Shown here one piece after another: positions 16,306 through 23,149 of a stretch of 46,905 nt of DNA (positions are counted from its first letter, which is position 1; every line of letters begins with the position of its first letter). The stretch is from IMG/VR virus record IMGVR_UViG_3300017605_000804, positions 1-46,905 of that record; one strand, written 5' to 3'. The translations under genes and the position numbers were made by a program. The DNA is from a virus. The notes beneath the pieces were generated by a model. It was given only the letters and a program-made list of their open reading frames with translations, was not told the DNA's origin and searched no databases.

Positions 16306-16344
16306 GGGCCGCTCGACGACCGGTCGGGTGTCGTCGAGCGGCCC
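16306..16344. other. 15-bp perfect hairpin after regulatory genes
   Basis: GGGCCGCTCGACGAC / GTCGTCGAGCGGCCC with a nine-base loop, between the small TM gene and the alanine-repeat gene. Its position, right after the first three genes of the leftward operon, suggests attenuation or mRNA processing. It lacks a T-run on either side. Confidence 0.7.
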
Positions 16345-16390
16345 GTGCGCTGACGGGCCCTACAGCGATGTGCCAGACCCGCCCGGCGGT

Positions 16391-16654
16391 CTATGTGGCG
16401 GCGTGCTGCCGCGCGGACTGCATCGGGCGCGGCGAGTGGGCAGGCGGGGCGACAGGGTGACAGGCGGCCATGCCCGCGCCAGCGCCAGCCAGGCTGAGCG
16501 CCATTGCGGCGGGCAGGACCACCGACCAGCAGCCGAGGGCTTTCTTCCCGCCACCTCCACCACCGGTGGTGGTGCGTCCGCCGGAGCGGACGCCCGCGTA
16601 GCCGGACGGGCCGCGGCCGGCACGCCCTGCTGGGCCACGGGTACCCCGGCTCAC
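16391..16654 (-). CDS. small membrane protein, 87 aa
   Basis: A Gly/Arg-rich N-terminus (about 35 residues) precedes one hydrophobic helix (CWSVVLPAAMALSLAGAGAGMAA). The start overlaps the excisionase-like gene's stop by ATGA. The protein could sit in the membrane with a cytoplasmic basic tail. Function unknown. Confidence 0.5.
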   Translation of the reverse strand: MSRGTRGPAGRAGRGPSGYAGVRSGGRTTTGGGGGGKKALGCWSVVLPAAMALSLAGAGAGMAACHPVAPPAHSPRPMQSARQHAAT

Positions 16655-16845
16655 GCGGCACCTCGCAGCTTGCGCGCGATGTACTCCTGCACGCTGGCTG
16701 CCGGGATGAAGCGGGTCCGCTTTCGAAGGAAGCTGGGCAACTCACCCGAGCCGATCATTCGGTCGAGGGTGGACAGGCTCACGCCGAGCGAGGTGGCGGC
16801 CTCGCGACGGCGGAGGGTGGCGCGGGGCGACGTGGTCGCGGTCAT
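16651..16845 (-). CDS. excisionase-like helix-turn-helix protein
   Basis: 64 residues. LRRREAATSLGVSLSTLDRMIGSGELPSF followed by RFIPAASVQEYIARKL is the MerR/AlpA-like winged helix of phage excisionases and plasmid Xis proteins. It is the second gene of the leftward operon and close to integrase/attP, so a role as recombination directionality factor is the natural inference. Confidence 0.8.
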   Translation of the reverse strand: MTATTSPRATLRRREAATSLGVSLSTLDRMIGSGELPSFLRKRTRFIPAASVQEYIARKLRGAA

Positions 16846-17099
16846 GCTGCGACCCGCACGATCAGCTCGTCGCGCGCGACGCCCAACCTGTCGGCTACCT
16901 CTTGGGCCTTGTCCCAGTCCGGTGCCGTGCGGCCGTGCCGCCAGCGGTGCTCTGTGGAGCGGGAGATGCCCGCCTTCTGGCGCCGCTGCTCGGCCGTAGT
17001 CGCGCCCAGGGCACTGGTCCTGCTGCGGTAGAGGTCGAGATTGAGGACCCAGCGCGTGTCACCCATGGCAGTTGAACCAATGGCTCGCGTATCACCCAT
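16842..17099 (-). CDS. Cro-like regulator (XRE-type HTH)
   Basis: 85 residues from ATG 17099 (an in-frame ATG lies at 17066). The HTH is in TAEQRRQKAGISRSTEHRWRHGRTAPDW followed by KAQEVADRLGV. No Shine-Dalgarno precedes either ATG. Instead a good promoter (TTGCGT-17 bp-TAGCCT) puts the transcript start on the A of ATG 17099, so the gene is probably leaderless. It is divergent from the repressor and first in the early operon, the usual place for Cro. Operators cover its promoter spacer and both possible starts. Confidence 0.75.
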   Translation of the reverse strand: MGDTRAIGSTAMGDTRWVLNLDLYRSRTSALGATTAEQRRQKAGISRSTEHRWRHGRTAPDWDKAQEVADRLGVARDELIVRVAA

Positions 17100-17194
17100 G
17101 ACACGTAGGCTACGGGTATCAGTAGTGACACGCAAGTGGCACGCTCGGGTCTTTTCTGGGCGGCTAGGCGTCGGCTACTGTGTCACGCATGACA
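17057..17194. promoter_or_regulatory. immunity operators TGTCA-N4-TGACA
   Basis: Four 14-bp sites: 17057-17070 (TGTCACCCATGGCA), 17090-17103 (TATCACCCATGACA), 17117-17130 (TATCAGTAGTGACA) and 17181-17194 (TGTCACGCATGACA, perfect). Half-sites recur nearby at 17304 (TGTCA before the repressor ATG) and in an AGACACGTGTCT palindrome around 17252-17263. They fill the region between the divergent Cro-like and repressor genes. Confidence 0.8.
17107..17135 (-). promoter_or_regulatory. early leftward promoter
   Basis: On the minus strand TTGCGT (17130-17135) and TAGCCT (17107-17112) are separated by 17 bp; the ATG is seven bases after the -10. One operator (17117-17130) lies in the spacer and overlaps the -35 edge, so repressor binding would shut off the lytic operon. 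Confidence 0.65.
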
Positions 17195-17296
17195 CGTCAC
17201 AATCGGCCCAAAGTTGCGAGTCAGGGGCCGCGCGGACCGGGGCGTCATGACAGACACGTGTCTGCGGCGACACGCGACGGATGGACCGTTGCCGCC

Positions 17297-17309
17297 TACG
17301 GTTGTCACA
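17297..17309 (+). promoter_or_regulatory. possible leaderless repressor promoter
   Basis: TACGGT at 17297-17302, with the transcript start expected at the A of the repressor ATG. No good -35 is seen. A repressor half-site TGTCA (17304-17308) lies between -10 and ATG, allowing autoregulation. Confidence 0.4.
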
Positions 17310-17770
17310 TGCGAGACGAGGGCCAGGGAGAAAGTGCCACCTTTGGCACCTGGTTCCGCAACGCTCGCATCCGCAAGGGCTGGACACAGGACCGCGTCGT
17401 TTCGGAGGCGGATCTCAGCAAGTCCACCCTCAACCGTTGGGAGAACGGCAAGGGCATCGGCGACCCGGCCACCGTCCGTCGCGCGTGTCTGGCCATGGGG
17501 CTAGACCCTAGGGAGGCTGCGGTAGCCATAGGGCTCGTGACCCGGGAGGAGTGGGACCTTCCACCGTTCCCGCCGACGATCGACGATGCGCTCCAGGAGC
17601 CAGCCAGTTTGCTCGCGGACGAACGCATCCCCGAGCCCGCAAAGAAGGATCTTCGAGGGCTGATCGCCACCTCGGTGGACCTCTGGAAGAAGCGGCTCGG
17701 CCTGCGTGACATCCGCGAACCATCGGCAGCTGAGCGCGCCAAAGGCCAAGCGCCTACGCGCCGACGCTGA
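17309..17770 (+). CDS. immunity repressor (XRE-type HTH)
   Basis: 153 residues. FGTWFRNARIRKGWTQ, then VVSEADLSKSTLNRWENG and PATVRRACLAMGL form an XRE/Cro-C1 helix-turn-helix at about 12-65. A Pro-rich linker and charged C-terminal part follow, without an obvious LexA-type peptidase. The frame is open from 17180, but third-position GC is clearly lower there than in the body, so ATG 17309 is preferred. A TACGGT -10-like box ends six bases before it, suggesting leaderless expression. Followed by the integrase. Confidence 0.75.
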   Translation: MRDEGQGESATFGTWFRNARIRKGWTQDRVVSEADLSKSTLNRWENGKGIGDPATVRRACLAMGLDPREAAVAIGLVTREEWDLPPFPPTIDDALQEPASLLADERIPEPAKKDLRGLIATSVDLWKKRLGLRDIREPSAAERAKGQAPTRRR

Positions 17771-17804
17771 CCCATCCCCCAACCTCACAAAGTAAGGAGT
17801 CGCT

Positions 17805-19361
17805 ATGTCGCGACCCCCGAAGAAGCGTCCTATCTCCGTCCCGGTCACCCAGGGCAAGGACGGCAACGGCCACCTCACGGGCAGGTGGAACGCCTACGTG
17901 CCGATAAAGGACGCTTACGGGAACCCAGTCAGATACGCCAGCGGGCGACCCAAAAGCAAGCACATCGAGAAGCGATCGCAGGAAGAGTGTGAGGACGCGG
18001 TCCGCGCGTTTGAGGACGAACAGGCCGCAGCGATCGCTCGGCGGGCCGCCGGCGTCGCGCCTTCGGTGAAGAAGCCCAAGCGGCTGCACGAGTGGATCCG
18101 ATACTGGGTGTATGAGATCAAGTTCCCGAAGGTGTCCCACAACATGTTCAAGGACTACCGGGACACGGCAGAGAAGCTGATCCTCCCCAACATTGACGAC
18201 TGCGACCTGCCCGACATGGAGTCCGAGGCGATCGACCTGATGCTCAAGCGAATCCGGCGTGCGGATCCGAAGTCCACGGACAAGCCGAACCGCGCCTACC
18301 GGCACCTGCGCATGCAGCTCAAGGCCGCGGTCGCCCGTGCGAAGGAGACCGGACTGTTCTGGAACCCGGCCGAGGCGGTCGACGTCCCCGAGCACGAGTC
18401 ACCCGAGGTGACCCCGTTCACGGTCGAAGAGGCCAAGCTCGTGATGACCTCCGCGCGGCGGCGGCGCAACCCCGCGCGCTGGACGGTCGGCTCCGCGCTC
18501 GGGCTACGGCCGGGGGAGGCACTGGCCATGATGGACGAGGACTTCCGGATCATCGACCGCCAGACTAAGGCGATCATTCCGCAAGAGCGGTGGGACACCG
18601 TCGACCTGGACGAGGTCGTCGGGCTGCTGCGCGTCAAAGAGAACCTGTTCCGGCGAGCGTGGCAGCACGGATGCAAGGACCCGGCCAACTGCCCCGGCGC
18701 CAAGCACAAGCGGCCCTGCTCGGGCAAAGGCCGGGCGCATCTGCGCTACCACCGCAACGGCTGCCCAGACCGCAGCCCGTACTGCGAACCGGGTTGCGCC
18801 AGCCACGCACGCATGTGCCCGGCCCGGCACGGCGGCATCGGACCGGACGGACGGCCGCTGCCTGGCGGTCGTGTGCGCAAGGCGCCGAAGTCGAAGGCGG
18901 GCAAGCGGACCATCGTCCTGTTCCGGGAGATGACGGCCGAGCTGATCGCGCACTTCAAGCAGAAGGACAAGGAGCGGCAGGCGGCCGGCGAGTTGTGGGT
19001 GGAGACCGGTGCGCTGTTCGCCACCGCTGAGGGCCGGGTGATCCTGGAGCACGACGACTGGGAGGAGGCCAAGGCGATCCTCGCCGAGGCCGGGCTGCCC
19101 GACGCCCGACCGTACGACTCACGCCACACTGCGGCGACGCTGCTGTTGCTCAAGGGTGTGCAGAAGCGCCTCGTGATGGACGCCTTGGGGTGGTCGTCGG
19201 AGGCGATGTTGAAGCGCTATCAGCACATCCTCGACGAGATGCGCAGCGAGGTCGCCGACGCCATCGGAGGGCTGCTGTACGATTCTGCAACGGATCTTGC
19301 AACGGACCCGCCGCCGGACAACGTTGTGGAACTCGATTCGGTCCGCAAAAAGGCCGCATGA
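17805..19361 (+). CDS. tyrosine integrase
   Basis: 518 residues. Catalytic positions read as Arg235 (GLRPGEAL), Lys364/367 (SKAGKRT), the RHT box with Arg440 (YDSRHTAAT, Tyr437 where many family members have His), Trp463 and the nucleophile Tyr472 (RYQHI). Between 288 and 340 there is an insert with seven cysteines (290, 296, 305, 320, 327, 331, 338) and several His, like the probable zinc-binding insert of some actinobacterial integrases. AAGGAG precedes the ATG. attP lies directly downstream. Confidence 0.95.
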   Translation: MSRPPKKRPISVPVTQGKDGNGHLTGRWNAYVPIKDAYGNPVRYASGRPKSKHIEKRSQEECEDAVRAFEDEQAAAIARRAAGVAPSVKKPKRLHEWIRYWVYEIKFPKVSHNMFKDYRDTAEKLILPNIDDCDLPDMESEAIDLMLKRIRRADPKSTDKPNRAYRHLRMQLKAAVARAKETGLFWNPAEAVDVPEHESPEVTPFTVEEAKLVMTSARRRRNPARWTVGSALGLRPGEALAMMDEDFRIIDRQTKAIIPQERWDTVDLDEVVGLLRVKENLFRRAWQHGCKDPANCPGAKHKRPCSGKGRAHLRYHRNGCPDRSPYCEPGCASHARMCPARHGGIGPDGRPLPGGRVRKAPKSKAGKRTIVLFREMTAELIAHFKQKDKERQAAGELWVETGALFATAEGRVILEHDDWEEAKAILAEAGLPDARPYDSRHTAATLLLLKGVQKRLVMDALGWSSEAMLKRYQHILDEMRSEVADAIGGLLYDSATDLATDPPPDNVVELDSVRKKAA

Positions 19362-19369
19362 CCTGGGAG

Positions 19370-19421
19370 TGCCCGGGGCGGGACTCGAACCCGCACGCTC
19401 TTTCGAGCAGCCGATTTTAAG
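19370..19421 (-). other. attP core, 3' part of tRNA-Leu(UAA)
   Basis: On the minus strand this encodes the anticodon loop CTTAAAA, a long variable arm, a T arm (GCGGG TTCGAGT CCCGC) and the CCCGGGC acceptor strand plus A. The 5' half of the tRNA is absent, so it is not a gene. It is the identity segment that rebuilds the host tRNA-Leu(UAA) on integration. It lies nine bases after the integrase stop. Confidence 0.85.
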
Positions 19422-19445
19422 TCACTCAATCGGCAGAATCAGGAA

Positions 19446-19510
19446 GCGTCAGTTAGCGTCACGCCCCAGCTCAGAGCCGGTTGTGACGCTAACTGACGCT
19501 AACTGATTCC
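19446..19510. repeat. attP arm: 17-bp inverted and 10-bp direct repeats
   Basis: GCGTCAGTTAGCGTCAC (19446-19462) is matched by its perfect complement at 19483-19499, 20 bp apart. The right copy continues as TGACGCTAAC repeats, with a third degenerate unit. These are likely integrase and/or excisionase arm-type binding sites. Confidence 0.8.
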
Positions 19511-19561
19511 AACTGAGTCTTAGACGTTGTGCAACGGATCATGCAACGGCTCGCCAGGCCG

Positions 19562-19945
19562 TCACTCGTGTCCCTGCCCGCGCTTCAGATCGTCCATGGC
19601 CTGGAGGTAGGTCGCGAACTCTCCGGCCAGGCCTGGCGCGACAGGCTTCCCGTCCGTTGGTTGGTCGCGGGCTGGATCGCTGTTGGACTGCGGCTCCGGC
19701 CAGGCGGAGCGGTCGACGTAGACCAGGGTGCACCTGCTCAGCCGGCCGAGGACTATGCCGACCGCCGTCGCCACGGCACCGACGAGGACCAGCATCGTGG
19801 ATGTTGTCGCGGCGCCCGCGCGGAGGTGCTCGCGCATCGTGCTGACCATGGCCGCAGTTTGCACAATGGCGAAGAGCAGGACCCCCATGGCCATCATGAT
19901 CGCGCCGCCGAGACGGAACCCGGCGCCGGAGTTGGATAGGGACAT
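19562..19945 (-). CDS. membrane protein near attP, 127 aa
   Basis: Two transmembrane helices, about residues 12-35 (GGAIMMAMGVLLFAIVQTAAM) and 48-68 (TMLVLVGAVATAVGIVLG), then a soluble tail of about 60 residues. GGGGAGG lies ten bases before the ATG. It stands alone, reading toward attP, a location where lysogenic conversion or superinfection-exclusion genes are common. No family is recognised; the role is inferred only from place and topology. Confidence 0.65.
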   Translation of the reverse strand: MSLSNSGAGFRLGGAIMMAMGVLLFAIVQTAAMVSTMREHLRAGAATTSTMLVLVGAVATAVGIVLGRLSRCTLVYVDRSAWPEPQSNSDPARDQPTDGKPVAPGLAGEFATYLQAMDDLKRGQGHE

Positions 19946-20228
19946 GCTGGACTAACCTCCCCTAAGTTAGACATGGCCGACCAATCTAGGGCGAATGTCA
20001 CACCCCGGACAGCGAAACACTAGGGTGACATGCCAATAACCAAGGTCACTAGATCTAGCGGCATCGATCATGCAGCAAAATGCAACTTGCACCCAACGCG
20101 CTGACCTCGCGTGAGTGAATTGCTGACTCGATCATGTCCGGCCTGTTACGCACGGCACCTCAACGGCGATCCAATCTGGATAACCGGATTGATCGATGAT
20201 CGGCCAGACGGATCAATCGGGGTAGTCG
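19946..20228. other. intergenic region, no clear gene
   Basis: AT-richer stretch. TGTCA at 19996-20000 and TGACA at 20026-20030 resemble the immunity half-sites but are 25 bp apart. A CTAGATCTAG palindrome lies near 20050. A weak plus-strand frame from GTG 20111 has poor third-position GC. Confidence 0.4.
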
Positions 20229-20387
20229 ATCAATCCTCCGGTCTCCCGAGGCCACCGCGTCCGGCTCTGCGACGACCGCCAAGGCGAGATCGTCAAAGTT
20301 TCGCCGCGCGGCCGGCCGGTGGTGCAAGTCGACGGTGGTGGGCTGGTGGAGGTCCACCCGATGCGCATCGCGGCCCGGGTGCGCTAG
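20229..20387 (+). pseudogene. 5'-truncated gene fragment
   Basis: After a TAG, one plus-strand frame reads ...RGHRVRLCDDRQGEIVKV and ends PMRIAARVR with strongly GC-biased third positions, but it has no start codon. A different frame just upstream (from GTG 20111, MSELLTRSCPACYARHLNG) could be its 5' part after a frameshift. It is either a decayed gene or one broken by an indel. It ends eight bases from the convergent HTH gene. Confidence 0.4.
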
Positions 20388-20394
20388 CGCCGCT

Positions 20395-20652
20395 CTATGC
20401 CTGGGACGTCTTCGGCTTGGCGCGCGGCTTACCGGGTGAGCCTGTACCGGGGCGCGCTTTCCACATGGCGTCGAACTCCCTGGCGGAGTAGAGCTTTTTC
20501 TTGCCGTCTAGCTCGGCCACGTGCTGGAGCTTGTACCGGCTGATCTCGCGCCGTACGCCGTCGGGCGACGAGGCGCCTATGCGTTGGGTTGCCTGCTCGA
20601 CGGTGAGCGCGAGTTTGCCGTCTACGGTGATGCGGATAACGGGTGGTGGCAT
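20395..20652 (-). CDS. winged-HTH-like regulator, 85 aa
   Basis: MPPPVIRITVDGKLALTVEQ, then ATQRIGASSPDGVRREISRY and KKKLYSAREFDAMW, look like a small MerR/excisionase-type DNA-binding protein with a basic Pro-rich tail. No Shine-Dalgarno is evident. A copy of the second operator family lies 22 bp upstream, so this protein is a candidate for the regulator that binds it. It could alternatively be a second directionality factor. Confidence 0.6.
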   Translation of the reverse strand: MPPPVIRITVDGKLALTVEQATQRIGASSPDGVRREISRYKLQHVAELDGKKKLYSAREFDAMWKARPGTGSPGKPRAKPKTSQA

Positions 20653-20673
20653 GGCCTGAGGGTAGCATAGAGA

Positions 20674-21024
20674 GCCTCGATAACGCAGCGTACAGCTTGA
20701 GGGCTGTCCGGTTTGTGCAGGACACCCGTACTGTAGATCTTCAAACGCTAGATCTTTTAGCATCGAATCGGACACAAGCGGACGCTCTGGCAACAGTCGG
20801 GCTCCACCGTTCGGTCAGCATTTCGGACATAGTCAACAGGGTGTAAGGGCGCCACGGTATCGAGGCACTTACCTTTTTGATCTCCATCCATGACGCTCCG
20901 TGACCGTGTACTAGAATGTCCGGATTCCGAGGCGCTCCATGGTCGCCCCCGGCTCTATGCCCCCGCACGATCACCCGTGTTTTGCCTGCTCGGACTCCGG
21001 TTGAGAGAGCCTCGGTATCGAGGC
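20674..21024. promoter_or_regulatory. second operator family GCCTCGGTATCGAGGC
   Basis: Three related 16-bp sites: 20674-20689 (GCCTCGATAACGCAGC), 20851-20866 (GCCACGGTATCGAGGC) and 21009-21024 (GCCTCGGTATCGAGGC, perfect arms). They differ completely from the TGTCA/TGACA immunity operators, so a separate regulator is implied. Confidence 0.7.
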
Positions 21025-21029
21025 ATACT
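21001..21029 (+). promoter_or_regulatory. accessory operon promoter with operator in spacer
   Basis: TTGAGA (21001-21006), a 17-bp spacer and CATACT (21024-21029). The perfect operator at 21009-21024 fills the spacer and touches the -10, so a bound protein would block RNA polymerase. Transcription would start near 21036 into the rightward small-gene operon. Confidence 0.65.
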
Positions 21030-21337
21030 AGTCATCACAAGTGAACAGCGTGGCCAGCCACTCCGAACCGGGAGCAACGGCTGGGGAAGTCAAGGAAGCG
21101 TCGCCGAGTAAAGACTCCGAACCAGAACAGCGCAGGACAAGCCAACTGCCGCGGACAAGCACCTCTGGGATGTGGACAGCGATACGGCGCGGAACCGAAG
21201 ACGAAGCCCCCAGAACCGCCCGGGTCCGAGACCCCGAAGGTCGCCAGCACCCCAGTACGAAACGCACAGCTCACCGGCCCCTCACAGTCCGGGCGGTGAG
21301 CACGACCCCATGCACCCCAACGAGATCGGAGATCAGC

Positions 21338-21487
21338 ATGTCGAAGAAGGACGAGGGCAAGCGCAGGCGCGACGAGCTGCTCAGGGAGTTCCTCAAGCCC
21401 CCGGCCAAGCCGCGCGACGAGGGGTCCCGCTGCGGCAGCTGCGGCGAGTGGCTCGGCTCCGGCGGCGAGTGCGCCAACGGTCACTGA
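21338..21487 (+). CDS. small zinc-ribbon-like protein, 49 aa
   Basis: MSKKDEGKRRRDELLREFLK is basic and helical. The end (SRCGSCGEWLGSGGECANGH) has Cys-x2-Cys and a Cys/His pair, a plausible zinc site. GGAG lies about six bases before the ATG. First gene of the accessory operon. Confidence 0.7.
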   Translation: MSKKDEGKRRRDELLREFLKPPAKPRDEGSRCGSCGEWLGSGGECANGH

Positions 21488-21493
21488 ACGGAT

Positions 21494-21524
21494 CACGGTG
21501 GGGCCCTACGGGGCCCTCGCCGTG
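21494..21524. other. intergenic hairpin 1 of accessory operon
   Basis: CACGG...GGGCCC / GGGCCC...CCGTG with a small internal bulge, seven bases after the 49-aa gene. No T-run follows. Confidence 0.65.
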
Positions 21525-21595
21525 GGCGCTCAGCCCATCAAGCCTCAAACCCCTTGCCGCGCAACGCGGCCCACACTCATCCCCTGGAGGGAATC

Positions 21596-22303
21596 ATGAA
21601 CGCCAGCCTGACCCAGCAGTTCCGCACCGAGTACGCCCGCGGCGTCGTCCCCGCCATGCTCAAGGCCATCAAAGCGGCTAAGCGCGACACCCGCCTGATC
21701 GTCCTCGCGGTCCTCGCGATCACCTACCATCACCAGGCCCACTGGCTCACCACGATCGAGGGCATCGGCATACTCGGCTGGGTTATCCCCGCCGTGGTCG
21801 ATATCTCGATGCTGCGCATGCTCGGCATCGTCCAGACCGCCGGCATGAGGCCCGCTGCCAAGCGGGGCGCGCTCAGGATGTTCGGCGTGCTCGCCGTGAT
21901 GAGCGCCGCCGTCAACGTCGCCGCCCCTGGCGCCATCGCCGCCCGATTGATCTTCGGCGCACTCGTGCTGATCGCCGCTGGCGTCAAGGTTATCGCCAGC
22001 CTGGTCGGCCCCGACTTCGACGAGATGGAGCAGAGCGAGACCGCTGCCCAGCCGACCACGGTCACCGCCGAGATCGACGAAGAGGCTGCGCAGCGCCGCC
22101 GCCAGAGTGCCGCGAAGGGTGTCGAGACGCGCCGCCAGCGCAAGGCCGAGGCGGACGCCAAGGCCGAGGCGAAGCGTGCCGAGCGCCGGGCACGCGCGCA
22201 GGCCAAGCGCCTTGAGGAGCTTGTCCCGACCAGCCCCGGCCACCCGGCCGTGATCCTGAGCGCCGCCGACAGGGAGGCGCTGGCGCACCTGGCCAAGCGC
22301 TGA
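21596..22303 (+). CDS. DUF2637-like membrane protein
   Basis: 235 residues from an ATG with GGAGGG upstream. Four hydrophobic segments occur at about 30-50, 60-78, 92-110 and 115-135 (LIVLAVLAITYHHQ; ILGWVIPAVVDISML; FGVLAVMSAAVNVA; LIFGALVLIAAGVKVI). A long Arg/Lys/Ala/Glu helical tail (about 160-215) is probably cytoplasmic. The layout resembles DUF2637 proteins of actinobacterial plasmids and phages. Function unknown; a role in lysogens (exclusion or maintenance) is suggested only by the promoter and position. Confidence 0.65.
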   Translation: MNASLTQQFRTEYARGVVPAMLKAIKAAKRDTRLIVLAVLAITYHHQAHWLTTIEGIGILGWVIPAVVDISMLRMLGIVQTAGMRPAAKRGALRMFGVLAVMSAAVNVAAPGAIAARLIFGALVLIAAGVKVIASLVGPDFDEMEQSETAAQPTTVTAEIDEEAAQRRRQSAAKGVETRRQRKAEADAKAEAKRAERRARAQAKRLEELVPTSPGHPAVILSAADREALAHLAKR

Positions 22304-22311
22304 CCGACCTC

Positions 22312-22338
22312 GGGCGCCCGCTGCGATGACGGGCGCCC
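22312..22338. other. intergenic hairpin 2 of accessory operon
   Basis: Perfect nine-base-pair stem GGGCGCCCG / CGGGCGCCC with a nine-base loop, in the 61-bp gap after the DUF2637-like gene. Confidence 0.75.
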
Positions 22339-22364
22339 TCCCACCGACCAGATTGGACAGACAG

Positions 22365-22526
22365 ATGACCACGCTTTTTGAGACCGGCAAGTTTTGGATC
22401 ATCGACGCGGCTACGGGCGCGAAGGTCCAGCAGTACCCACCGTTCGACACCTGGCGCGAGGCGCGCGATGTGATCGGCGATCGCTGGACCGAGGCTGACG
22501 CGCTCTTCCCGGACCTGGATCTGTAG
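22365..22526 (+). CDS. small hypothetical protein, 53 aa
   Basis: MTTLFETGKFWIIDAATGAK, ending ADALFPDLDL. It resembles a short beta-hairpin protein of phage accessory regions. GGACAG upstream. No family recognised. Confidence 0.6.
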   Translation: MTTLFETGKFWIIDAATGAKVQQYPPFDTWREARDVIGDRWTEADALFPDLDL

Positions 22527-22559
22527 CGAGGCGTCGGCGCCTCCTCCACAGCCTGACCG

Positions 22560-22599
22560 TCACGGCGGCGACCGGGCCACTGTCCGGCCGTTGCCGTGA
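22560..22599. other. intergenic hairpin 3 of accessory operon
   Basis: TCACGGC / GCCGTGA outer arms with further GC-rich inner pairing. A smaller GAGGCG/CGCCTC hairpin lies at 22528-22543 in the same gap. Confidence 0.65.
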
Positions 22600-22635
22600 A
22601 AGCCAGGACACCCCAAACCGAAGGAGATCGAGATC

Positions 22636-22806
22636 ATGAATCTGCACGACAGCGACCAGGTCATCGCGACCGTCGTCGACGAGCTACGCGCCCGGGGCGC
22701 CACCAACGCGGGCATGGCGGAGGCGCTGCTGCCCGAGCTGGAACTCCAGTGGGGCGCCCTGACCGACCGCGAGCGCAACACGGTGCTCGCCCACTTCAAC
22801 CACTGA
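22636..22806 (+). CDS. small hypothetical protein, 56 aa
   Basis: Reads MNLHDSDQVIATVVDELRAR and ends VLAHFNH. An AAGGAG lies nine bases before the ATG and third positions are GC-rich, so it is a real gene. Helical and acidic; no family recognised. Confidence 0.65.
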   Translation: MNLHDSDQVIATVVDELRARGATNAGMAEALLPELELQWGALTDRERNTVLAHFNH

Positions 22807-22813
22807 CGACGAA

Positions 22814-22844
22814 GGGACCGTGGCGCTCGAATCACCACGGTCCC
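22814..22844. other. intergenic hairpin 4 of accessory operon
   Basis: Perfect ten-base-pair stem GGGACCGTGG / CCACGGTCCC with an 11-base loop, between the 56-aa and 65-aa genes. Confidence 0.8.
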
Positions 22845-22866
22845 CTCCCACACCCTAGGAGGGGCA

Positions 22867-23064
22867 ATGCAGATCAGCCAGATCAGCCAATCCATGCGCG
22901 ACCGGGCGGAGCAATTCCGCGCCGCCAGGGCGGCGTACCTGGACGCGCCGAACGTGAGCACGCGGCCGGTTGAGGAATCCGACAGGCTGCGCGACGCGTT
23001 TGATCTCGCGGCGCAGATTGTGGCCGAGCAGATGCTCATCGAGATCGACAGGGCGAGCCGGTGA
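22867..23064 (+). CDS. small helical protein, 65 aa
   Basis: MQISQISQSMRDRAEQFRAA, wholly helical (possibly coiled coil) and ending MLIEIDRASR. AGGAGGGG just upstream of the ATG. Last gene of the accessory operon. Confidence 0.65.
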   Translation: MQISQISQSMRDRAEQFRAARAAYLDAPNVSTRPVEESDRLRDAFDLAAQIVAEQMLIEIDRASR

Positions 23065-23149
23065 GCGGGCATCGTGTCGACCGCCGCTGACCACTTTGGG
23101 CGAGCAGCACCCTCCGACGTGCGAGGCGTCGGCGCCCACGCAGCAACAG

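Larger units (their letters stand above)
19286..19549. repeat. TGCAACGG double sites flanking attP core
   Basis: TGCAACGGATCTTGCAACGG at 19286-19305 (inside the integrase 3' end) and the same with one change at 19530-19549. They lie on either side of the tRNA-like core, each holding two TGCAACGG octamers 12 bp apart. The arrangement fits P and P' arm sites. The octamer also occurs in the genome-end motifs. Confidence 0.75.
20653..21337. other. regulatory intergenic region and leader
   Basis: About 685 bp without a convincing gene. It holds the three operators above, an AGATCT-flanked inverted repeat near 20736-20756, the promoter at 21001-21029 and a ~300-base leader to the first gene. A plus-strand frame from GTG 21041 runs into the 49-aa gene, but its codon bias is weak. 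Confidence 0.5.

Noticed and set aside
17189-17308. Longer repressor starting at ATG 17189
   Set aside because: Third-position GC in this part is clearly lower than in the body and the HTH begins soon after 17309, although a TACTGT -10-like box with the right spacing does precede 17189.
19370-19421. Functional tRNA-Leu gene
   Set aside because: Only the part from the anticodon loop to the 3' end is present; it is the attP identity segment.
20111-20491. Intact 126-aa plus-strand gene
   Set aside because: The second half is low-complexity Arg/Pro sequence and overlaps the HTH gene; a different frame carries the coding signal there.
21041-21337. Coding leader fused to the 49-aa protein from GTG 21041
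   Set aside because: Weak codon bias and no recognisable protein features; a good Shine-Dalgarno and ATG exist at 21338.
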